Assembly (NCBI GenBank): GCA_030950975.1
Contig: JAUZQL010000328.1
Location: 1 to 9,496 of the forward strand
Length of the DNA: 9,496 bases
Direction: 5' to 3'
DNA from: Mariprofundaceae bacterium
Lineage (GTDB): Bacteria; Pseudomonadota; Zetaproteobacteria; Mariprofundales; Mariprofundaceae
Shown: positions 1 to 6,394 of the stretch, in pieces
Position numbering within the stretch: position 1 is the stretch's first letter
Layout of the letters: every line of letters starts with the position of its first letter
Made by a program: the position numbers and the translations under genes
The notes under the pieces: model-generated
The model's database searches: none
What the model was told of the DNA's origin: nothing
The model's input: the letters and a program-made list of their open reading frames with translations, nothing else

Positions 1-912
1 ATCCGAATTCAAAGTGAAGTAGGCTATGGAACACGGTTTATTTTATCCATTCCTGTGAGTATTGCTGTTCAATTCGCTTTAATATTTCGTATGGGAAGCA
101 TGCGCTTTGGTATGCTTACACACATCGTAGAACAAGCGATACCTTATAACGCTAAACTTATTCAACGGGGTGCTGATAACAAAGAATTTATTCTTTACGA
201 AAAATACCATGTCCCTTTGGTTGATATGCGTCATGTTTTAGGCAATGTCGCTCCTTCTTCTAATCCTGAAAAGAAAGGCAATATTATCATTGCGGAACAT
301 ATTGAAGGTTATGTCGGTATTGTTGTCGATGAATTATTGGATGATCTTGAAATCGTTGTTCGCGATCTTGACCCATACATCAAACGCTATAACCCACAAG
401 GTCTTATGGGCAATACCATTGCTCCAGATGGTTCAGTCATCATGCTTTTAGAGCCTTATGGTATTAAAGAAATGGGTCGGACTTCTCCTGATCAAGATAT
501 TGAAATGGATGTAAAAGAAAGCGATCAACTTCACTTTAATGTTTTATTAGTAGATGACTCACTGATCGCACGTGAAGTCGAGAAAAATATCTTTGAAAGC
601 ATTGGTTTTTCAGTTGATACAGCGATTGATGGCTTGGATGCTTTGGAAAAATTACAAGCCAAAGATTATGCTATGGTTGTCACTGATTTAGAAATGCCAC
701 GTTTGGATGGCTTTGGCTTAGTACGCCGTATTCGCAATCAATCACGTTATGAAGATTTGCCATTGATGATTATTTCTACCCGTGAAAGTACAGAAGATCG
801 TATACGTGCACTAGAATCAGGTGCGGATACTTACATGATTAAACAACAGCTCAAAGGTGATCAGATTCTTCAAACTGTAAAAGCACTCATTGGTAGTATC
901 CCTCAACACTAA
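1..912 (+). CDS. CheA-type hybrid histidine kinase, 3' part (end of ATPase domain, CheW-like P5, receiver)
   Basis: The frame is open from base 1, so the gene starts outside the window; 303 residues are visible and the GTG at 55 is an internal Val codon, not a start. Residues 1-18 end a HATPase domain (SEVGYGTRF, the last glycine box). Residues about 19-155 are a CheW-like regulatory (P5) domain, which in CheA proteins couples the kinase to chemoreceptors and CheW. After a short acidic linker, residues about 178-300 form a response-regulator receiver: acidic pair D185/D186, phospho-acceptor D229 in VTDLEMP, switch S259 in IISTR, and K281. All phosphorylation residues are present, so the receiver should be active. 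The architecture CheA plus C-terminal receiver is typical of alternative chemosensory, twitching (ChpA/PilL-like) or Frz-like pathways; which one cannot be decided without the N-terminal Hpt region and neighbours. It ends 4 bp from the convergent trmD. Confidence 0.93.
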   Translation: MRIQSEVGYGTRFILSIPVSIAVQFALIFRMGSMRFGMLTHIVEQAIPYNAKLIQRGADNKEFILYEKYHVPLVDMRHVLGNVAPSSNPEKKGNIIIAEHIEGYVGIVVDELLDDLEIVVRDLDPYIKRYNPQGLMGNTIAPDGSVIMLLEPYGIKEMGRTSPDQDIEMDVKESDQLHFNVLLVDDSLIAREVEKNIFESIGFSVDTAIDGLDALEKLQAKDYAMVVTDLEMPRLDGFGLVRRIRNQSRYEDLPLMIISTRESTEDRIRALESGADTYMIKQQLKGDQILQTVKALIGSIPQH

Positions 913-937
913 AGCCTTATGGCTGATGCTTATTTTT
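913..937 (+). other. Convergent gene junction with a small hairpin and T5 run
   Basis: Only bases 913-916 separate the kinase stop (910-912) from the trmD stop (917-919). AGCC at 913-916 and GGCT at 921-924 form a 4-bp inverted repeat with a TTAT loop that carries most of the trmD stop codon. On the + strand a TTTTT run follows at 933-937, inside trmD. The stem is too short to call an intrinsic terminator with confidence. With no room for a separate terminator, either transcripts run into the opposing gene or termination depends on Rho. Confidence 0.3.
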
Positions 938-1597
938 AATGTGTTGCATGGAGCGTATGTTCGACTGCTCTTTTCGCCAAGCTGCAATTTTTGCATGGTC
1001 ACCTGACAGCAATACATGGGGAACGTGTTTTCCCTCAAAAACTTCTGGTCGTGTGTAATGTGGCCAATCCAAAATACCTTCCTCAGTAAATGAATCTAGC
1101 ACTGCTGATTCAGGAGATCCTAATACACCAGGTAATAAGCGAATCAAGGCATCTAAAACAGATAATGCTGCGGGTTCACCACCTGATAACACATAATCAC
1201 CGAGCGAAAGCTGCTCATCCACTTCATCGCAAATGCGTTCATCAAAACCCTCATAACGTCCGCAAAGCAAGGTGATATGACGTTTTTCAACATATTCTAA
1301 AGCTTTTGATTGATGAAAAGGAACACCTGATGGTGTTAGCATCACAACATAGGTTTGAGGGTCACGTTTACGAGCTTCACGAATAGCTGCGACTACAGGC
1401 TCTGCCTTCATGAGCATACCTGGTCCGCCACCATAGGGTTTATCATCAACACGATGGTGTTTATCTTGAGAAAAATCTCGAATTTGAAGACAATCGACCC
1501 GTGCTAGACCTGATTCAATGGCTCGTTTGGGAATAGAACATGCCAAGGGCGATGAAAAAAATTCAGGAAATAAGGTTAAGACTTGGGCGTGAAACAA
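917..1597 (-). CDS. trmD: tRNA (guanine-N1-)-methyltransferase TrmD
   Basis: TrmD uses S-adenosylmethionine to methylate N1 of G37, next to the anticodon, in tRNAs reading CNN, CGG and similar codons, preventing +1 frameshifting. The 226-residue product shows the SPOUT trefoil-knot signature: VLTLFPEFF near the start, YGGGPGML (55-62), LCGRYEGFDER (111-121) and SLGDYVLSGGE (131-141). R153 and D168 (in DSF) align, by memory of the family, with the catalytic Arg154/Asp169 of the enterobacterial enzyme, and LDWPHYTRP follows. It is somewhat shorter than the E. coli protein (255), mainly at the C terminus. The start must be TTG at 1597: an in-frame TGA lies five codons upstream and the next Met is at residue 61, beyond essential sequence. 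It overlaps the end of rimM by 22 bp, which suggests translational coupling. rplS, the usual next gene, is absent. Confidence 0.96.
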   Translation of the reverse strand: MFHAQVLTLFPEFFSSPLACSIPKRAIESGLARVDCLQIRDFSQDKHHRVDDKPYGGGPGMLMKAEPVVAAIREARKRDPQTYVVMLTPSGVPFHQSKALEYVEKRHITLLCGRYEGFDERICDEVDEQLSLGDYVLSGGEPAALSVLDALIRLLPGVLGSPESAVLDSFTEEGILDWPHYTRPEVFEGKHVPHVLLSGDHAKIAAWRKEQSNIRSMQHIKNKHQP

Positions 1598-2115
1598 GCG
1601 TCCATACCATCAATTAATTGAATATCAATGCGTTTATCATCCAAGTTCAATGCGATAATTGTATCTTCAATAAAAGGTATCATCCAATCACCTTGCTGCG
1701 CCATATCAGGCACGCTCTTTACACATAAAATATCTTGTGCGCCATAAGCTTCTAAAGCAGAAACCTTGCCCAAAAGAACATCGCCAGCATAAACATGACA
1801 GCCCAGTAAATCTTCCCAAAGATACTCATCATCCTCAACAAGCATTTCATCACGAGATACATAAATATTTTGTTTTTTCAAAGACATGGCTAACTCTAGG
1901 GTGTTTACATGTTCCAAATGAACCAGCATACCTTTACCGTGCTGCCAACAACGTTCTACGGTATAAGACTTGGCTGTATCTGGAGATTCCCCAATGAACC
2001 AAAAAGAATACCCGGCGATGCCAGAGGCAGGCCGAGTATCAGAATAAATAGAAAACGCCCCTTTCAATCCGTGGGGTGAAAGAACACTACCAACATATAA
2101 TAAGTCTTTCGACAT
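1576..2115 (-). CDS. rimM: 16S rRNA processing / 30S maturation factor RimM
   Basis: RimM helps assemble the 30S head domain, binding S19 and acting during 16S rRNA maturation. Taking ATG at 2115 as the start gives 179 residues. The N-terminal RimM barrel begins with YVGSVLSPHGLKG (7-19), the usual opening. The C-terminal PRC-barrel domain spans about 97-172, with YLWEDLLGC (98-106), LGKVSALEAYGAQDILCV and MIPFIEDTII, all family-typical. The start is uncertain: an in-frame GTG at 2133 would add six residues and has a GGTGG four bases upstream, while the ATG at 2115 lacks a clear ribosome binding site but gives the more usual N terminus. It lies 54 bp (36 bp with the GTG) after rpsP and overlaps trmD by 22 bp, the standard rpsP-rimM-trmD order. 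Confidence 0.93.
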   Translation of the reverse strand: MSKDLLYVGSVLSPHGLKGAFSIYSDTRPASGIAGYSFWFIGESPDTAKSYTVERCWQHGKGMLVHLEHVNTLELAMSLKKQNIYVSRDEMLVEDDEYLWEDLLGCHVYAGDVLLGKVSALEAYGAQDILCVKSVPDMAQQGDWMIPFIEDTIIALNLDDKRIDIQLIDGMDACFTPKS

Positions 2116-2169
2116 ATCAGTGCTTAAAACCACTTAACCACCGATATGTAATGCTATATTTCAAAATAA

Positions 2170-2409
2170 TTAAGCAGAAGCCTTAGCAATCAAGCTGGCT
2201 ACACGATCGGAAGGTTGTACGCCTTTATCTGTCCAAGCTTTGATGCTTTCAAGATCCAATTCAATGACTTCTGGTTCTTTACAAGGATCATAATAGCCAA
2301 CTTTTTCAATAAAAGCACCATCACGACGTTTACGTTCATCCATAACTACAACCGCATAAAAAGGACGCTTCTTACGTCCACCACGTTGCAAGCGAATCAC
2401 TGCTGCCAT
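2170..2409 (-). CDS. rpsP: 30S ribosomal protein S16
   Basis: S16 is a primary-to-secondary binding protein of the 30S body that stabilises 16S rRNA folding. The 79-residue product, close to the usual 80-90, starts MAAVIRLQRGGRKKRPFY and continues with DGAFIEKVGYYDP (30-42), both signature S16 segments. A frame extension upstream exists, but ATG at 2409 is the start: it has GGAGG nine bases upstream and matches the family N terminus. It leads the rpsP-rimM-trmD group and sits after the longest spacer in the window (109 bp), where a separate promoter would be most expected. Confidence 0.97.
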   Translation of the reverse strand: MAAVIRLQRGGRKKRPFYAVVVMDERKRRDGAFIEKVGYYDPCKEPEVIELDLESIKAWTDKGVQPSDRVASLIAKASA

Positions 2410-2518
2410 ATTACCAAACCTCCAAACGTATCTTGCATTTTTCATCTGAAAAAGTACGTACGTCTTATTTTCTCATCATAAATGTGGCGGCGCACTATAC
2501 ACAGCCCACCTTGAAAAT
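2410..2518 (-). promoter_or_regulatory. ffh-rpsP spacer, possible promoter/leader of rpsP operon
   Basis: This 109-bp spacer is the longest non-coding stretch here. Read on the - strand it holds a TATGAT at 2480-2475, one mismatch from the -10 consensus, but I see no convincing -35 at 16-18 bp spacing. Downstream lies an AT-rich imperfect hairpin (2472-2448, GAAAA-TA-AG against CTTTTTC, loop containing the palindrome ACGTACGT). The spacer ends with the rpsP ribosome binding site GGAGG. The promoter assignment rests mainly on position, so it is weak. Confidence 0.25.
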
Positions 2519-3883
2519 CTACATCTTCGGCATACCTGTCATACCACCGCCGAAACCACCCATTTTACCAGCTAATTGAGCCATCATACGCTTGCCTTTA
2601 CTACCTTTCATCTTTTTCATCATTTTTTGCATTTGGGCAAATTGTTTCAACATTTTATTCAAATCAGGAACAGATGTACCCGAACCCATGGCAATTCTTT
2701 TTTTACGACTGCCATTAATCAGCTTGGGATATTGACGCTCTTTAGCTGTCATGGAATAAACCATCGCTTGCATACGCTTCATTGGTTTTTCATCGATGTG
2801 AGATAAAGCATCTTTGGGAAGATTCATACCGGGAAGCATTTTTAACATGCCAGCCATGCCGCCAATATTTTGCATCTGACCCAATTGATCCGCAAAATCC
2901 ATTAAATCAAAGGAACCTTTGTTCATTTTTTTAGTTAAACGATTGGCTGTATCTTCATCCACATTAGCTTGAATTTTTTCTACCAAGCCAACCACATCAC
3001 CTTGCCCAAGAATACGCCCAGCCATGCGTTGTGGATCAAACAATTCAAATGCGTCAATCTTTTCGCCCGTTCCTACATAACGCACGGGAACACCTGTGCT
3101 ATAGGCGACAGAAAGTGCCGCGCCACCACGAACATCGGCATCGGTTTTGCTTAAAACACAACCTGATAAATCAACCGTGGCATGAAATTGTTCAGCAATT
3201 TGCAAGGCTGTTTGCCCTGTCATCGCATCCAACACCAATAAGCGTTCACTCGCCTGCACAGCATCAGCAACAGACTTAATTTCTTCCATTAAACCATCAT
3301 CAACGACCTGCCGACCTGCCGTATCTAAAATTAAAACATGATGACCACTGGTTCGTGCTATTTGCAAGGCTGACAAAGCCATCTCTGAAGCACTAGCACC
3401 TTCACCTTGAACATAAGGAATATCAACTTGCCCAGCTAAGGTCTGTAATTGTTCACGTGCTGCTGGACGTGTTGCATCCACACTGGTCAAGGCGACTTTT
3501 TTACCTTGTGTTGTTAATAAACGTGCCAACTTGCCCGCAGTCGTGGTTTTCCCTGCTCCTTGTAAACCACAGAGTAAAATAATGGATGGAATTTTAGCTA
3601 AATCCAAATCACGCCGTTGACCACCCAGTACATCTGCCAACACGTCATGCAGAATTTTTACAATGACCTGCCCAGGATTCAAACTTTTAGCGACATCCTC
3701 ACCCAATGCTCGTTCACGTGCTTCTTTCAGGACATGTCTGGTTACAGGCAATGCAACGTCCGCTTCTAAAAGTGCCATACGCATATCGCGTAAGGTGGCA
3801 TCTAAATGGGCTTCTGTAATACGTGTGCTGCCACGCAATTTTTCTGTAATACCACTAATTTTTTCACTTAAACGATCAAACAT
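2519..3883 (-). CDS. ffh: Signal recognition particle GTPase Ffh (SRP54)
   Basis: Ffh binds 4.5S RNA and signal sequences of nascent inner-membrane proteins and delivers ribosomes to FtsY. The 454 residues show the N-terminal four-helix N domain (1-90), a GTPase G domain with P-loop GLQGAGKT (106-113), DATRPAAREQL (136-146), DTAGR (187-191), SKTDADVRGG (245-254) and GTGEKIDAFELFDP, then a methionine-rich M domain (about 310-454) with the RNA-binding RIAMGSGTS (396-404) and the run LKQFAQMQKMMKKMKG. Two adjacent ATGs (3886 and 3883) are possible starts; GGAG lies six bases before the second and only three before the first, so 3883 is preferred. The G4 and G3-following segments depart slightly from the usual TKLDGDARGG and DTAGRLHID forms, but no catalytic residue is clearly lost. 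It follows the FKBP gene by 67 bp. Confidence 0.97.
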   Translation of the reverse strand: MFDRLSEKISGITEKLRGSTRITEAHLDATLRDMRMALLEADVALPVTRHVLKEARERALGEDVAKSLNPGQVIVKILHDVLADVLGGQRRDLDLAKIPSIILLCGLQGAGKTTTAGKLARLLTTQGKKVALTSVDATRPAAREQLQTLAGQVDIPYVQGEGASASEMALSALQIARTSGHHVLILDTAGRQVVDDGLMEEIKSVADAVQASERLLVLDAMTGQTALQIAEQFHATVDLSGCVLSKTDADVRGGAALSVAYSTGVPVRYVGTGEKIDAFELFDPQRMAGRILGQGDVVGLVEKIQANVDEDTANRLTKKMNKGSFDLMDFADQLGQMQNIGGMAGMLKMLPGMNLPKDALSHIDEKPMKRMQAMVYSMTAKERQYPKLINGSRKKRIAMGSGTSVPDLNKMLKQFAQMQKMMKKMKGSKGKRMMAQLAGKMGGFGGGMTGMPKM

Positions 3884-3900
3884 CATTCACTCCAAACGTA

Positions 3901-3929
3901 AAAAGGGAAGACGATACGCCCCCCCTTTT
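3901..3929 (-). terminator. Terminator-like hairpin between the FKBP gene and ffh
   Basis: On the - strand AAAAGGG (3929-3923) and CCCTTTT (3907-3901) form a 7-bp inverted repeat around a 15-base loop, and the T run extends to 3900, giving five Ts. This follows the FKBP stop codon by 21 bp, where a terminator or attenuator would be expected. The loop is large and the base of the stem is A-T, so strength is doubtful. The 5' arm sits in a run of seven Gs (3925-3919). It is close to the ffh start (3883), so partial read-through would be needed if ffh shares the upstream promoter. Confidence 0.35.
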
Positions 3930-3950
3930 CACTCACATACTCATATTCAA

Positions 3951-4748
3951 TTACTTTACAGCAGGTGCCGATTTCACATCTTTTGGTGTTTCAATCGCCA
4001 ACAATTCCACCTCAAAAATCAATGTAGAATCAGGACCAATAACCTTGCCCGCTCCATTCGCGCCATAAGCCAAGTCTGAAGGGATATAAAATTTAAACTT
4101 CGAACCCACTGGCATCAACTGAACGCCTTCTGTCCAACCTTTAATCACACCATTCAAAGGAAAAGAGATGGGCTGACCACGTTTATAGGATGAATCAAAT
4201 TCAGTACCATCCAACAATGTTCCACGATAATGCACTTTCACTTTATCGGTGGCTTTAGGCTTAACACCATCACCCATCCTTATCACTTCATACTGTAAGC
4301 CACTAGCTGTAACAGTCACGCCATCTTTCTTAGCATTTTCAGCCAAGAATTTTTCACCCGCAGCTTTGTTTGCAGCTCCTTTCGCTTTGCGTTCTTCAGC
4401 TTGTTTTGCAGCACGTTTCTGGAAAAATACTTGCTTTACTTTCGCTGCTTCTGCGCCATCCAAGCGAGGAGTTTTACCATCCAGTTGTGCATTCAAAGCT
4501 TCCATAAATGCATCACGATCAATATCAGTTCCCAATGTTTTCAAAGAATTTCCCACATCTAAACCAATCGCATAACTTAGTTTAGCAGCATCTGATTTCC
4601 ATGATTCAGTGGTCTTATCTGTTTGTGTGGCTACTTGTTTAGTGGCTTCATGAGAAGCTGTAGCGGTTTCTTTGGCATCATCCTTATCGTTAGAACATGC
4701 CGTTGCCAACATGGCAATTGCAACTGCTGCAATCATACTTTTTTTCAT
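3951..4748 (-). CDS. FKBP-type peptidyl-prolyl isomerase, Mip/FkpA-like predicted lipoprotein
   Basis: Predicted envelope folding factor: a prolyl cis-trans isomerase fused to a dimerisation helix domain. From ATG at 4748 (AGGGG seven bases upstream) the product has 265 residues. Residues 1-17 are a signal peptide (MKKS then a hydrophobic stretch) ending LATAC, with Cys18 as the probable lipidated residue; the -3 position is Ala rather than the usual Leu, so the lipobox is not ideal. Ser at +2 would favour outer-membrane sorting. A low-complexity T/A/K/D linker (21-50) leads to the FKBP_N helical domain (about 55-150, KLSYAIGLDVGNSL and a charged Lys/Ala/Glu helix). The FKBP domain (about 165-253) has VHYRGTLLDGTEFDSS, VIKGWTEGVQLMPVG and AYGANG, with Tyr174, Phe184, Asp185, Trp205, Tyr228 and Phe245 as pocket residues. 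It lies 25 bp after guaA, an unrelated function, and may be fkpA or mip. Confidence 0.92.
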   Translation of the reverse strand: MKKSMIAAVAIAMLATACSNDKDDAKETATASHEATKQVATQTDKTTESWKSDAAKLSYAIGLDVGNSLKTLGTDIDRDAFMEALNAQLDGKTPRLDGAEAAKVKQVFFQKRAAKQAEERKAKGAANKAAGEKFLAENAKKDGVTVTASGLQYEVIRMGDGVKPKATDKVKVHYRGTLLDGTEFDSSYKRGQPISFPLNGVIKGWTEGVQLMPVGSKFKFYIPSDLAYGANGAGKVIGPDSTLIFEVELLAIETPKDVKSAPAVK

Positions 4749-4773
4749 TATAGACCCCTGTTTAACATTCAAT

Positions 4774-6321
4774 TTATTCCCACTCTATGGTAGCGGGTGG
4801 CTTACCAGAAACATCATACACAACACGGTTAATACCGCATACTTCATTGATAATGCGATTGGATACTTTTCCCAACAAAGCATGTGGAAGTTCCGCCCAA
4901 TGCGCCGTCATGAAATCTTGTGTTTGAACAGCACGCAATGCAACCACCCATTCATACGTTCGTCCATCACCCATGACACCTACCGACTTCACCGGCAAAA
5001 ATACCACAAAGGCTTGCGATGTTTTTGCATACCAACCTGATGCACGCAATTCTTCAATAAAAATGGCATCGGCACGGCGTAATAAATCGGCATATTCTTT
5101 TTTCACTTCACCCAAAATACGCACACCTAAACCAGGACCAGGGAAAGGATGACGGTACACCATTTCTGGAGCTAAACCCAAAGCTACACCCAGTTCACGC
5201 ACTTCATCTTTGAATAACTCACGCAATGGTTCAAGCAATTTCAAATGCAAGGTATCGGGCAAACCACCAACATTATGATGACTCTTAATGGTTTTTGCCT
5301 TGCCGTTTTTGCCACCCGCAGATTCAATGACATCGGGGTAAATGGTTCCTTGAGCCAGCCACTTGGCTTGTGGTAATTTAGCTGATTCCTGTTGAAAAAC
5401 TTCTACAAACTCACGACCAATAATTTTACGTTTTTGTTCTGGATCGGTGATACCTTCCAAATGCCCTAAAAACGCCTCAGAAGCATCCACATGAACCACT
5501 TTTACACCCAAGTGATCAGAAAAAGTCTTCATCACTTCCGCACCTTCATTCAAACGCAATAAACCATTGTCCACAAACACACAGGTAAGCTGTTCACCAA
5601 TCGCACGATGCAATAAGGCTGCTGCTACCGATGAATCCACGCCACCTGATAAGCCTAGAATCACGTCCTCATCACCAACCTGTTCACGAATATGAGCGAT
5701 GGCTTCATCAATATAATTGGGCATGGTCCATGATTCAGAACATCCACAAATGTCATGCAAAAAGCGGCTTAAGATTGCTTTGCCTTGTTTGGTGTGGGTA
5801 ACTTCGGGGTGAAATTGTAACGCATAAAAATGACGTGTTTCATCTGCCATGCCTGCAATAGGCGTTGAATCATTGCTGCACAAGACACGAAAGCCTTTGG
5901 GTAAGGATGTAACTTTATCGCCATGCGACATCCATACATCAAGGATACCATGTTCTTTGTCTTCAATACCTTTCAATAAGGGTGAATCACCATTACTGAT
6001 AATCTCAGCATAACCAAATTCACGCACATGATCGGTTTCAACACTGCCACCCAATTGTTCAGCCATCGTCTGCATTCCATAACAGATGCCCAATACAGGT
6101 ACGCCAAGTTCAAACACAACTGACGGTGCTTTGGGTGTTTCATCTTCATAAACAGAACTTGGACCACCTGAAAGAATGATACCTGATGGCGCAAACGCAC
6201 GAATGGCCGCTTCATCCATATCCCAAGGGTGCAACTCACTAAACACTTTCGATTCACGAACACGCCGCGCAATCAATTGCGTATATTGTGAACCAAAATC
6301 AAGAATTAATATTTTATCCAT
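4774..6321 (-). CDS. guaA: GMP synthase (glutamine-hydrolysing)
   Basis: GuaA converts XMP to GMP using ATP and glutamine, the last step of de novo GMP synthesis, in the cytoplasm. The 515-residue product has a class I glutamine amidotransferase domain (1-195): nucleophile Cys80 in GICYGMQ, and His171/Glu173 in FHPEVTHT. The ATP pyrophosphatase domain follows, with P-loop SGGVDSS (225-231). The C-terminal dimerisation/XMP-binding domain carries HPFPGPGLGVRILGEV (391-406) and ends with the classic KPPATIEWE. The ATG at 6321 is preferred over an upstream in-frame TTG (6336): MDKILILDFGSQ is the family start, and GTGG/TGGA lies just upstream. It follows guaB by 73 bp in the usual guaB-guaA order. 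Confidence 0.98.
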   Translation of the reverse strand: MDKILILDFGSQYTQLIARRVRESKVFSELHPWDMDEAAIRAFAPSGIILSGGPSSVYEDETPKAPSVVFELGVPVLGICYGMQTMAEQLGGSVETDHVREFGYAEIISNGDSPLLKGIEDKEHGILDVWMSHGDKVTSLPKGFRVLCSNDSTPIAGMADETRHFYALQFHPEVTHTKQGKAILSRFLHDICGCSESWTMPNYIDEAIAHIREQVGDEDVILGLSGGVDSSVAAALLHRAIGEQLTCVFVDNGLLRLNEGAEVMKTFSDHLGVKVVHVDASEAFLGHLEGITDPEQKRKIIGREFVEVFQQESAKLPQAKWLAQGTIYPDVIESAGGKNGKAKTIKSHHNVGGLPDTLHLKLLEPLRELFKDEVRELGVALGLAPEMVYRHPFPGPGLGVRILGEVKKEYADLLRRADAIFIEELRASGWYAKTSQAFVVFLPVKSVGVMGDGRTYEWVVALRAVQTQDFMTAHWAELPHALLGKVSNRIINEVCGINRVVYDVSGKPPATIEWE

Positions 6322-6337
6322 GTTATTCCACCACAAG

Positions 6338-6389
6338 CCACAAAAACACAGGTCAACATAGAAAAAACTGCGCTCCTGTATCTTTGTGG
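6338..6389 (-). repeat. Two-segment inverted repeat in the guaB-guaA spacer
   Basis: On the - strand CCACAAA (6389-6383) pairs with TTTGTGG (6344-6338), and inside it ACAGG (6379-6375) pairs with CCTGT (6352-6348). A symmetric 3x3 internal loop joins the stems, and a 22-base terminal loop with a T6 run closes the structure. The 3' arm is directly followed by a second near-copy, CTTGTGG (6337-6331), which overlaps the guaA ribosome binding site. The stems are exact in the sequence; any role in guaA translation or guaB mRNA stability is inference. Confidence 0.4.
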
Positions 6390-6394
6390 TAAAA

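Noticed and set aside
2475..2480. TATGAT as a firm sigma-70 -10 box for rpsP
   Set aside because: No acceptable -35 hexamer at 16-18 bp, and no extended -10 TG; kept only as a weak possibility in the spacer entry.
3663..4079. Open frame of 138 codons on the + strand across the ffh start and FKBP end
   Set aside because: It is antisense to two well-supported genes, spans their spacer, and has no recognisable domain or ribosome binding site.
4249..5040. Two + strand open frames (108 and 122 codons) opposite the FKBP gene and guaA
   Set aside because: Both are antisense to confident genes and their sequences look like reverse-strand translations of conserved coding regions.
5769..6272. Two - strand open frames overlapping guaA in another frame
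   Set aside because: They lie fully inside the conserved GuaA amidotransferase coding region and resemble no known protein.
6322..6336. N-terminal extension of GuaA from a TTG start (MWWNN)
   Set aside because: The extension is encoded by the ribosome binding site region; the family N terminus begins at the ATG at 6321.
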